From NCBI RefSeq assembly GCF_005887615.1, contig NZ_VANS01000001.1, positions 607,415 to 671,414 of the forward strand: a DNA stretch of 64,000 bases, given 5' to 3'. Each line of letters opens with the position of its first letter. The first letter of the stretch is position 1. Below, in pieces: positions 1-7,118 of this stretch. The translations under genes were made by a program, and so were the position numbers. The notes beneath the pieces are model-generated. The model saw only the letters and a list, made by a program, of their open reading frames with translations. It did no database searches and was not told the origin of the DNA. The stretch comes from Sulfitobacter sabulilitoris. GTDB lineage: Bacteria > Pseudomonadota > Alphaproteobacteria > Rhodobacterales > Rhodobacteraceae.

Positions 1-1371
1 ACCCATGCGCTTTTGGCCAAGAACATCAGGTTCCAGAACCTCGGACTTCTGGTCATCGACGAGGAGCAGCATTTCGGCGTCACCCACAAGGAACGGCTCA
101 AGCAGATGCGCACGGATATCCACGTGCTGACCCTGACCGCGACGCCCATTCCGCGCACCCTGCAACTGTCGCTGACGGGGGTGCGCGACCTGTCGATCAT
201 CGGCACGCCCCCGGTGGACCGTCTGGCCATTCGCACCTACGTCAGCGAATTCGACAGCATCACCATCCGCGAGGCGCTTTTGCGCGAACACTATCGCGGC
301 GGGCAGTCGTTCTACGTGGTGCCGCGCATTTCGGACCTGCCCGAGATCGAAGCCTTCCTCAAGGAACAGGTGCCGGAGCTGTCCTATGTCGTGGCCAACG
401 GCCAGATGGCGGCGGGCGAGTTGGATGACCGCATGAACGCCTTCTACGATGGCAAGTTCGACATCCTTCTGGCAACGACAATCGTGGAATCCGGGCTCGA
501 CATTCCCACGGCCAACACGATGATCGTGCACCGGGCCGACATGTTCGGGCTGGCGCAGCTGTACCAGATCCGCGGCCGGGTGGGGCGCTCCAAGACCCGC
601 GCCTATGCGTATCTGACCACGAAACCCCGCGCGAAACTGACCACCACGGCCGAAAAGCGCCTGCGTGTGCTCAGCTCTCTCGATACGCTGGGGGCAGGGT
701 TCACGCTGGCCAGCCAGGATCTGGACATTCGCGGCGCGGGCAACCTGCTGGGCGAAGAACAGTCGGGCCAGATGCGGGATGTGGGCTTCGAGCTGTATCA
801 ATCCATGCTGGAGGAGGCGATCGCCAAGATCCGCTCGGGCCAGATGGAGGGGTTGTCGGAGGCAGACGATCAATGGGCGCCGCAGATCAACCTTGGCGTG
901 CCGGTGCTGATCCCCGAGGAGTACGTGCCCGATCTCGACGTGCGTCTGGGGCTGTATCGCCGCCTGTCCTCGCTGACCACCAAGGTTGAGCTTGAGGGCT
1001 TTGCCGCCGAGTTGATCGACCGCTTCGGCAAACTGCCGCGCGAGGTGAACACGCTGATGCTGGTGGTGCGGATCAAGGCGATGTGCAAACGCGCGGGCAT
1101 TGCCAAGCTTGACGGCGGGCCCAAGGGCGCGACGATCCAGTTTCACAACGACAAGTTCGCAAGCCCGAAGGGACTGGTCGAATTCATCCAGGATCAGCGC
1201 GGGCTGGCCAAGGTCAAGGACAACAAGATCGTCGTGCGCCGCGACTGGAAATCCGAAGTCGACAAGATCAAGGGCGCCTTTGCCATCGCCCGCGATCTGG
1301 CCGACAAGGTCAAGGAAGCGCGCAAGGCGCCCAAACGCGACGCGGCTCCGAAAGCCAGGGCGGCGGAGTAG
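1..1371 (+). CDS. mfd: Transcription-repair coupling factor Mfd, C-terminal part (cut by window edge)
   Basis: Mfd is the ATP-dependent DNA translocase that removes stalled RNA polymerase and recruits UvrA to start transcription-coupled repair. The frame is open from base 1, so the N-terminal UvrB-like and polymerase-interacting domains lie outside the window. About 456 codons remain. They start just before the DEEQ box (VIDEEQHFGV), followed by motif III (TATPIPRTL), motif V (ATTIVESGLDIP) and motif VI (QIRGRVGRS) of the RecG-like helicase, then the C-terminal TRCF domain around INLGVPVLIPEEYVPD. The gene ends only 7 bases before the stop of a convergent transporter gene. Identification is firm; only the missing 5' part is unknown. 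Confidence 0.96.
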   Translation, partial: THALLAKNIRFQNLGLLVIDEEQHFGVTHKERLKQMRTDIHVLTLTATPIPRTLQLSLTGVRDLSIIGTPPVDRLAIRTYVSEFDSITIREALLREHYRGGQSFYVVPRISDLPEIEAFLKEQVPELSYVVANGQMAAGELDDRMNAFYDGKFDILLATTIVESGLDIPTANTMIVHRADMFGLAQLYQIRGRVGRSKTRAYAYLTTKPRAKLTTTAEKRLRVLSSLDTLGAGFTLASQDLDIRGAGNLLGEEQSGQMRDVGFELYQSMLEEAIAKIRSGQMEGLSEADDQWAPQINLGVPVLIPEEYVPDLDVRLGLYRRLSSLTTKVELEGFAAELIDRFGKLPREVNTLMLVVRIKAMCKRAGIAKLDGGPKGATIQFHNDKFASPKGLVEFIQDQRGLAKVKDNKIVVRRDWKSEVDKIKGAFAIARDLADKVKEARKAPKRDAAPKARAAE

Positions 1372-1378
1372 CGCGGCG

Positions 1379-2602
1379 CTATTGCGCGGGCACCGTGCGC
1401 GCATCGAGCCGCGCCATGTGGATCATCAGCGCAAAGGCCAGTGCAGCCATGCAGAACACCGCCCCCACAAGGGGCCGTGTCGTGCCGTCGAACAGCAACC
1501 CGATGGGCGACGCGATGGCCGCGGCCAGCACCGTGGACACGGCACCGATCACCGATGCCGCCATACCTGCGATATGGCCCATCGGCTCCATCGCGATCGC
1601 ATTGAGATTGCCCACCGTCAGCCCGGCCTGAAAAAAGACGAAGAACTGCCAGACGACAAAGGCGGCAAAACCGTAGGGTTCGGGCAGCACACCCAGCAGC
1701 AGCATCGCCCCCGACAGGACGATCTGCAGCCCCAGCGCAAAGGTGATCAACCGGCGCATTCCCAGCCGCACGACCAGCAAGGCATTGAGCAGGCTGGACA
1801 AACCGGACACAAGCGCCACCCCCCCGAACCAGAAGGGAAAGCTGTCGACCCGGTGAAAGATCAGGTCATACACCGGCTGGATCATCATCAGCGTGGTGAA
1901 CAGCATCGCCATCGCCAGTGTCTGCACAAGGATCGACAGGCGCACGGTGGGATGGCTGAACATCTGGCGCACCGCATCACGCACCAGCGCCAGGCGCAGC
2001 GGGCGCCGCTGATCGCGCGGCAGGGTTTCGGGCAGCCGCAGCCCGAGCCATAGCGCCGATATGACCGAAAACACGATGAAAGCGAGGAAGATGCCACGCC
2101 AGCCCGCGGTCGCGATGATGACCACGCCCATGGCCGGGGCAAAGGCCGGAACGATGGTAAAGATCATCATCACGATGGACAGGATGCGCGCCATCTCGCG
2201 GCCGGAAAACAGATCGCGGATGATCGCCACCGACACCACCCGCGGCCCCGACGCGCCGATGCCCTGCACGACCCGCGCCGCAAGCATCAGTTCGAGCGAC
2301 TGGCTAACCCAGCCCACGGCCGCCGCCGAACAATAAAGCGCAGCCCCACCGAACATCACCGCCCGGCGCCCGAAGGCATCCGACAGGGGCCCGGAAAAGA
2401 ACGTGCCCAACCCCATGCCAAGCACGAAGGCCGTCAGGATCAGCGGCGCGCGCGTCACATCCTCCGGGGTCAGTTCCCGCGCGATCTGCGGCAGCGCGGG
2501 CAACATGGCGTCGATCGAAAAGGCGATGGTGGCGAACATCATCGCCATCAGCGCGACCAGTTCGGACCGCGACATTGCCGGTTTCAGGGATTGGTTATTC
2601 AA
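1379..2602 (-). CDS. MFS multidrug efflux transporter, Bcr/CflA type
   Basis: A 407-residue inner-membrane protein with about twelve hydrophobic segments, the size usual for the Bcr/CflA drug:proton antiporters. The loop 2-3 MFS signature is seen as GPLSDAFGRRAVMF near residues 90-105, and the loop 4-5 region RVVQGIGASGPRVVSVAIIRD is typical of this subfamily. The N-terminus MNNQSLKPAMSRSELVALMAMM keeps a short cytoplasmic tail before TM1. It stands alone: mfd converges on it from the left, and the cytidylyltransferase pair upstream on the same strand is 130 bases away. The substrate cannot be read from sequence; bicyclomycin, sulfonamide or chloramphenicol-type compounds are known for relatives. 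Confidence 0.88.
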   Translation of the reverse strand: MNNQSLKPAMSRSELVALMAMMFATIAFSIDAMLPALPQIARELTPEDVTRAPLILTAFVLGMGLGTFFSGPLSDAFGRRAVMFGGAALYCSAAAVGWVSQSLELMLAARVVQGIGASGPRVVSVAIIRDLFSGREMARILSIVMMIFTIVPAFAPAMGVVIIATAGWRGIFLAFIVFSVISALWLGLRLPETLPRDQRRPLRLALVRDAVRQMFSHPTVRLSILVQTLAMAMLFTTLMMIQPVYDLIFHRVDSFPFWFGGVALVSGLSSLLNALLVVRLGMRRLITFALGLQIVLSGAMLLLGVLPEPYGFAAFVVWQFFVFFQAGLTVGNLNAIAMEPMGHIAGMAASVIGAVSTVLAAAIASPIGLLFDGTTRPLVGAVFCMAALAFALMIHMARLDARTVPAQ

Positions 2603-2733
2603 AATGGCTCCGTCAGAAAAAGGCCCCGAGACTGACAGACCCTAAATCAAGTTAACCGGAAGTTGTATTTCTCACAAGTCCGCCGCCTGTCGGGATCTGT
2701 GGAATTTCGCACAGACGGACCTGCGTCAGCAGG

Positions 2734-3156
2734 TCAGGCCACCGCCGCCTTGCGCGCCGCGATCTGCGCCTTCAGCTCGGTTGTCGACACGTTCTTGGTG
2801 CGCGGAAGATACAGCACTTCGGCCACGTCGCGCAGATCGTCGAAATGCCCCGTCCAGTCGTCGCCGATCGCGAATACGCTGACGTTGTAATTCACGATAT
2901 CGCTGCGTTTCTGCTCCCAGGTGGTTTCGGGGATCACGCGGCTGACATAGCGGCAGGATTCAAGGATCAAGCGCCGCTGCTCATATGGCATGACACAGGA
3001 TTTGCCCTTGAGCGCGTTGAATTCGTCGGTGGAGCAGCCGACAATGAGTTCGCTGCCCATCGTGGCCAGCCGCTGCAGCAGGCGCACGTGGCCGTAATGG
3101 AACAGATCGAAGGTGCCATAGGTCAGGATCGTGCGATTGGGGAGCGTCTTGGTCAT
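2734..3156 (-). CDS. Glycerol-3-phosphate cytidylyltransferase-like (TagD/GCT family) enzyme
   Basis: A 140-residue nucleotidyltransferase of the small alpha/beta cytidylyltransferase family, close in length to TagD (about 130). The first CTP-binding motif is GTFDLFHYGHVRLL (HYGH, residues about 14-27) and the second signature is RTKNVSTTEL near residue 120, equivalent to RTEGISTT in TagD. Family knowledge says such enzymes make CDP-glycerol (or CDP-choline/ethanolamine) from CTP and the phospho-alcohol. Its start overlaps the stop of the upstream LicD-like gene by ATGA, so the two are probably translated together and the activated alcohol is probably handed to that protein. A perfect 7-bp hairpin (GACCTGC/GCAGGTC, 2718-2735) overlaps its stop codon but lacks a T-run. 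The exact substrate is inferred. Confidence 0.82.
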   Translation of the reverse strand: MTKTLPNRTILTYGTFDLFHYGHVRLLQRLATMGSELIVGCSTDEFNALKGKSCVMPYEQRRLILESCRYVSRVIPETTWEQKRSDIVNYNVSVFAIGDDWTGHFDDLRDVAEVLYLPRTKNVSTTELKAQIAARKAAVA

Positions 3157-4082
3157 GCCTGGAGCCTTTCCAGAAAGGGCGCAAAGCGCGCGTTCGCAGA
3201 CCGCCAGGGGAATTTGAAGAAGGGATCGGGTTTCACCCAGCCCTTGCCATAGTTCAGCGCAAGCATCTTTTCCGGCTCGGCGGGCAGGGCATTGCCGGTC
3301 ACCGCACAGGTTTGCAGCGGCAGCACATCGCCGCGCGACAACTGCCCATGGGTATGGGGATAGACAAAGACCTTGTCGTCTTCGATCCAGGCCGGGAACA
3401 GATCGATCTGCGTCGTGCCGACGGGCTTGAGCTTGTAGATCGCGGCCTGCTTGAACGTCTCGGCGTCAAACAGGTCCAACTCCTCAAGCCGGGTGCGCAG
3501 GGTCAGCCATTCGGCCGCGGCCTCCGCCTCTGTCCGGGCCTTGAGCAGCAAGGCCAGATCGATGTCATCGTCATGTTCGATCAGCCGCGCGTCGCGCACC
3601 ACCCCCAACAGGGTGCCGGAATTGAGAAAGACCTCGTAGCCTTCGTCGCGCAGCGCGCCCAGATGCCGCTCCACATGCCGCCAAACGCTGTCGTGGTCCA
3701 GATCGGCGAAGGTCTCGGAGCCGAAGCCGTGATTGGTCAGCCGGTCGTCGCCCATATAGGCGCGCAGCGTGGCCAAGAAGGTCTGAAAAAGCTCGGCCTG
3801 ATTTTGCACGTTGCGCTTGTGGCGCAGCTTGTTGAGATGCCCGACCATCTTGGCTGGGCGAATGCGCCCGATGCCCGCGACCATGATCACCGCCTCGAGC
3901 CAATCGGTGCGAAAGGGCCGGGTGCGCAACTGCTGCAATTCGCCGTAGAGCGCCCAGTGGGGAACGTCGCCCGTGGGCGCGGTCAACTCCGCCAGCGCGG
4001 TCGCGTGGATTTCGGATATCCGCGCCTCGCGCTGCGCACCCGCATCATGCACCATGTCAGGCGCCGCCATATCTTTTGCCAT
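3153..4082 (-). CDS. LicD/fukutin-type phosphotransferase domain protein
   Basis: A 309-residue soluble protein. Residues about 153-180 read LNSGTLLGVVRDARLIEHDD then DIDLAL, the hallmark of the LicD/fukutin nucleotidyltransferase fold, with the GTLLG turn and the metal-binding HDDDID cluster. LicD proteins move phosphocholine from CDP-choline to glycans; fukutin relatives use CDP-ribitol or CDP-glycerol. The roughly 130-residue N-terminal region is not one I recognise. The neighbouring cytidylyltransferase gene overlaps its stop (ATGA), which suggests a two-step supply-and-transfer unit for a phospho-alcohol decoration of a surface polysaccharide. A second ATG lies at codon 5. No glycosyltransferases are present nearby, so the acceptor is unknown. 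Confidence 0.78.
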   Translation of the reverse strand: MAKDMAAPDMVHDAGAQREARISEIHATALAELTAPTGDVPHWALYGELQQLRTRPFRTDWLEAVIMVAGIGRIRPAKMVGHLNKLRHKRNVQNQAELFQTFLATLRAYMGDDRLTNHGFGSETFADLDHDSVWRHVERHLGALRDEGYEVFLNSGTLLGVVRDARLIEHDDDIDLALLLKARTEAEAAAEWLTLRTRLEELDLFDAETFKQAAIYKLKPVGTTQIDLFPAWIEDDKVFVYPHTHGQLSRGDVLPLQTCAVTGNALPAEPEKMLALNYGKGWVKPDPFFKFPWRSANARFAPFLERLQA

Positions 4083-4103
4083 GTAAACCGCTCAATAGTC
4101 TGT

Positions 4104-4124
4104 AAAAACGGGGGCTTTTGCCCC
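4104..4124 (-). terminator. Rho-independent terminator
   Basis: On the minus strand the bases form GGGGC-AAAA-GCCCC followed by CG and five T. It lies about 70 bases past the FrnE-like stop codon and only 22 bases before the LicD-like start. It most simply ends the ligase/FrnE operon. If the LicD promoter is upstream of it, in the AT-rich 4125-4192 stretch, it would act as a leader terminator. Confidence 0.6.
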
Positions 4125-4192
4125 TCATTACGAAAAAGCTACGGCAATTCACCAATCAAAGCAAAACATTAATTTATGAACAAACCCTTCGC

Positions 4193-4834
4193 TCAGGTCT
4201 GTTTTGCAAGCTCTGCAATGACCTTGGCCCACAATTCGGGCGGCTGAGCGCCCGGCACGGCGTGTTTGCCCGCCACGATGAAGGTGGGGACCGACGTGAT
4301 CCCCATCTCGCGGCTGTGGGCGTCGCGCGCGGCGATGTCGGCCAGATCCGCGTCCGAGGCCAGAAGCCGGGTCACGACCGATGCGTCCATCTCGATCGCA
4401 TCCGCGATGTCGGCCAGCACTTCGGCGTCGCCGATGTCGCGTGCCTCGACGAAATAGGCGTGAAACAGCGCCGAAACCGCCGCCGTCTGCCGACCTTCGA
4501 TGCCCGCCCAGTGGATCAGGCGGTGCGCATCCATCGTGTTGGGTGTGCGTTTCATCCCCTCGAAATCGATCTTGAGGCCGGCAGCCTGCGCATGTTCGAC
4601 CACGGGCGCATAGGCGCGCACCGCCGCTTCCTTGCCGCCGAACTTCGTCTCGAGATAGGTGCGCCGGTCCATGCCGCCCGCGGGCATGTCGGGATTAAGC
4701 TGAAACGGGTGCCATTCGATCGCGAAGGGATGGTCGGGATGATCGGCCAGCGCGCGGTCCAGGTGCGCCTTGCCGATATAGCACCACGGGCAGATCGGGT
4801 CGGACATGATATCGAGCTTGATCGGGTCGGTCAT
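4193..4834 (-). CDS. DsbA-family thiol oxidoreductase, FrnE type
   Basis: A 213-residue thioredoxin-fold protein without a signal peptide, so cytoplasmic. The active site is CPWC at residues 15-18 (SDPICPWCYIGK), the FrnE-subfamily variant, and the cis-proline loop is GITSVPTF near residue 180. The large helical insertion (DAHRLIHWA) is also typical. FrnE proteins are proposed disulfide isomerases or oxidoreductases in polyketide pathways and oxidative stress; the true partner is not known. Its ATG overlaps the stop of the upstream acyl-CoA ligase gene as ATGA, so the pair is probably one transcript. A terminator follows about 70 bases after the stop. Confidence 0.85.
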   Translation of the reverse strand: MTDPIKLDIMSDPICPWCYIGKAHLDRALADHPDHPFAIEWHPFQLNPDMPAGGMDRRTYLETKFGGKEAAVRAYAPVVEHAQAAGLKIDFEGMKRTPNTMDAHRLIHWAGIEGRQTAAVSALFHAYFVEARDIGDAEVLADIADAIEMDASVVTRLLASDADLADIAARDAHSREMGITSVPTFIVAGKHAVPGAQPPELWAKVIAELAKQT

Positions 4835-6348
4835 TGTTTTGCCTCAAAGCTGGCGCGCAGAGCACGCCGCAGCAGTTTGCCGTTGCCGCCCGTGGGCAGG
4901 TCGGGCACGTGAATGTAAAGGCGCGGGCATTTGTAGCGCGCCAGCTTGGTCTGCGCATACCCCCGCAGGGCCGCGTCGTCCAGTGCGGCGGGCCCGGTGT
5001 AGAAGGCCGCGATCACTCGGGTATCGGCTTTGACCTCCACGTCCGTGACGCCCGCGCCGGTGATGCCGGGTATCTGCAACAGCGCCTGTTCGACCTCGAT
5101 CGGGGACACGCGGTAGCCGCCGGCGTTCATCATGTCGTCATGCCGTCCCAGATAGGTGATCGCGCCCTGCGCATCCATCGACCCCTGATCGCCGGTCAGA
5201 AACCATTCGCCCTGCATCCGGGCGGCGGTCTCGTCCTCGGCGCCCAGATAGCCCAGCATCAGCCCCGGATCGCCGCGGTGGACCGCGATCGTGCCCTCGG
5301 CACCCAGCGGAACGGGGCCGTCGTCGCCCAGCAGCGCCACCCGGCGGCCAGGCTGCACATGGCCCAGAACCTGCGGCGCGCGCACCGGATGCCGCGGACT
5401 GGAGGAGATGAAGGTGGAACATTCCGACATCCCGTAGGCTTCGTGGATCGGCGTGCCGGTCGCATCCTCCCAGGCCGCGCGCACCCGGTGCGGCAGCTTT
5501 TCGCCCGCGCTCAGCCCATGGCGCAGCAGCGGCAGGTCCGGCGGCGCGCCCGCGTTCAGCATCTGGCGGTACACCCCCGGAGCGGCGGCAAAGATCGTGG
5601 CGTCATGCGCCGCCAGCAGGCCCGCCAGATCGCCCGAGGTCGTGCCCGCACCGGGGATCAGCGCGGTCGCGCCGATCGTCCAGGGATCCATCAGCCCGGT
5701 GCCCAGCGTGTAGGTCCAGTTGAACGCCCCGGCGTGCAGCAGCCGGTCGTCGGGGCGCAGCCCGTACCAGCCCTCGAACATCATCTGCCGGGCCCAGATC
5801 GCGCGATGCGCGTGCCCCACGGCGCGCGGGCTGCCCGACGTACCGGAGGTATAGATGACATAGCCCAGCCTGTCGGGATCGCCCATGTGAAACGCCGCCG
5901 GTGGCAGGCCGCGCCAGTCGCGCAGGGCATCCGTCATATGCGTCGCCGGGTGATCGGGGCAGGCCACATCCGGATCGCGCAGAACCGCGCGCGGCGCGAG
6001 ATCGGCGATGATCCGCACCACCTCCGCTTCGGTCAGCGCGGCAGAGGTCGGCACCGGCACCAGCCCGGCGGCCAGCGCCCCCAGGTAGGCAAACGGAAAA
6101 TCCACCGTATTGCCCAGCCGCATCAGAACGATATCGCCGGGCGCAAGACCGCAGCGCAGCAATCCGGTCGCCGTGCCCAGAACGGCCGCGCGCACCGCGT
6201 CGAAGCTCCAGGTCCGGGCGCCCAGCGGCCCCAGCACCGACAGCGCCGGCGCCGATCCGCGCGATACGCCGGCCTGCAACACGTGCCGCGCCATGTTGAA
6301 GGGCGCGGGGCAGGGGGCAAACGGCTCGGAGGCGACTTCAGACATCAT
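4831..6348 (-). CDS. AMP-dependent acyl-CoA synthetase/ligase (benzoate-CoA-ligase-like)
   Basis: A 505-residue adenylate-forming enzyme that would activate a carboxylic acid to its CoA thioester. The P-loop reads YTSGTSGSPRAVGHAH near residue 165; the usual lysine of the PKG element is arginine here. Motif A5 is YGMSECSTF, the A7 aspartate region is WFLTGDQGSMDAQG, and the C-terminal catalytic lysine is in PTGGNGKLLRRAL. The start was placed at the paired ATG ATG (6348/6345), just before SEVASEPFAP, because the open frame further upstream is non-coding in character. It is followed by the FrnE-like gene with a 4-base overlap and faces a divergent XRE-cupin regulator that probably controls it. 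Substrate is unknown; aromatic or short acids fit best. Confidence 0.85.
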   Translation of the reverse strand: MMSEVASEPFAPCPAPFNMARHVLQAGVSRGSAPALSVLGPLGARTWSFDAVRAAVLGTATGLLRCGLAPGDIVLMRLGNTVDFPFAYLGALAAGLVPVPTSAALTEAEVVRIIADLAPRAVLRDPDVACPDHPATHMTDALRDWRGLPPAAFHMGDPDRLGYVIYTSGTSGSPRAVGHAHRAIWARQMMFEGWYGLRPDDRLLHAGAFNWTYTLGTGLMDPWTIGATALIPGAGTTSGDLAGLLAAHDATIFAAAPGVYRQMLNAGAPPDLPLLRHGLSAGEKLPHRVRAAWEDATGTPIHEAYGMSECSTFISSSPRHPVRAPQVLGHVQPGRRVALLGDDGPVPLGAEGTIAVHRGDPGLMLGYLGAEDETAARMQGEWFLTGDQGSMDAQGAITYLGRHDDMMNAGGYRVSPIEVEQALLQIPGITGAGVTDVEVKADTRVIAAFYTGPAALDDAALRGYAQTKLARYKCPRLYIHVPDLPTGGNGKLLRRALRASFEAKQ

Positions 6349-6378
6349 GATCCGTCTGCTAGCGCGACGTCTGGCGCG

Positions 6379-6407
6379 TTGCAAGCATGCGGCGCGCCGC
6401 CTATAGG
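6379..6407 (+). promoter_or_regulatory. Predicted promoter of the XRE-cupin gene with palindromic spacer
   Basis: TTGCAA (6379-6384), a 17-base spacer and TATAGG (6402-6407) form a plausible sigma-70 promoter. The spacer holds a 12-base perfect palindrome, GCGGCGCGCCGC (6389-6400), a reasonable operator. The start codon is at 6416, only 8 bases after the -10 box, so the transcript would be almost leaderless. Confidence 0.45.
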
Positions 6408-6415
6408 TTGGCGCC

Positions 6416-7039
6416 ATGACCGGACAAGATCCCAAATCCCTGATCCAGATCGCCCGCCAGAACGGTGGGACGGACCGCGCTGAGCCGCTTGATCTGGGCG
6501 CGCGGGTGCGCGAATTGCGCAAGGCCCGCGCCTGGACGTTGGAACAGGCAGCCAACCAGGCGGGGCTGGCGCGCTCCACGCTCAGCAAGATCGAGAACGG
6601 CCAAATGTCACCGACCTATGAGGCGCTCAAGAAGCTGGCCGTCGGGCTAGAGATTTCCGTGCCGCAACTTTTCACTCCGCCCCAGCAGGGGCAGGTGGGC
6701 GGGCGCATGTCGGTCACGAAATCGGGCCAGGGCAACGCGCAGGCGACCGTCACCTACGAACACGAACTTTTGGCCGAGACGCTGACCAAAAAGCAGATGC
6801 TGCCCTATCGCGCGCGCGTGCGGGCCCGGTCGATGGAGGAATTCGACGGCTGGGTGCGCCACGATGGCGAGGAATTCCTGTATGTGCTGACCGGAGTCGT
6901 GCGGCTCTATACCGAGTTCTACGAGCCGGTCGAGATGCGCCGCGGCGACAGTGCATATTACGACGCCACGATGGGGCATAACGTCGTGTCGCTGAGCGAC
7001 GAGGACGCGACGATCCTCTGGGTCACCGCGCTGACCTGA
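6416..7039 (+). CDS. XRE-family transcriptional regulator with C-terminal cupin domain
   Basis: A 207-residue two-domain regulator. Residues about 25-85 form an XRE helix-turn-helix (RVRELRKARAWTLEQAANQA ... LARSTLSKIENGQMSPT), and residues about 130-205 form a small cupin barrel (WVRHDGEEFLYVLTGVVRLY). Members of this class sense a small molecule in the cupin and usually control an adjacent catabolic gene. Here the divergent neighbour, 67 bases away, is the acyl-CoA ligase. No Shine-Dalgarno sequence is visible; the bases before the ATG are TTGGCGCC, and the predicted -10 is too close for a normal leader. Autoregulation through the palindrome at 6389-6400 is inferred. Confidence 0.9.
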   Translation: MTGQDPKSLIQIARQNGGTDRAEPLDLGARVRELRKARAWTLEQAANQAGLARSTLSKIENGQMSPTYEALKKLAVGLEISVPQLFTPPQQGQVGGRMSVTKSGQGNAQATVTYEHELLAETLTKKQMLPYRARVRARSMEEFDGWVRHDGEEFLYVLTGVVRLYTEFYEPVEMRRGDSAYYDATMGHNVVSLSDEDATILWVTALT

Positions 7040-7069
7040 TCAAGGCTGCGGCGGCGCCCGCCGGACGGA

Positions 7070-7099
7070 TTTGCAAAGCGTGCCGCAGACCTTTGCAAA
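7070..7099. repeat. Paired TTTGCAAA palindromes (TTTGCAAA-N14-TTTGCAAA)
   Basis: Two exact copies of the 8-base palindrome TTTGCAAA lie at 7070-7077 and 7092-7099, separated by 14 bases, between two convergent genes. With flanking bases they also form a 9-bp inverted repeat (TTTGCAAAG/CTTTGCAAA). The related short-chain acyl-CoA regulator PccR of Rhodobacter is known to use TTTGCAAA-N4-TTTGCAAA, so this may be a regulator site one helical turn wider. Confidence 0.5.
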
Positions 7100-7118
7100 C
7101 CGGCAGGGCCAGAACCGC

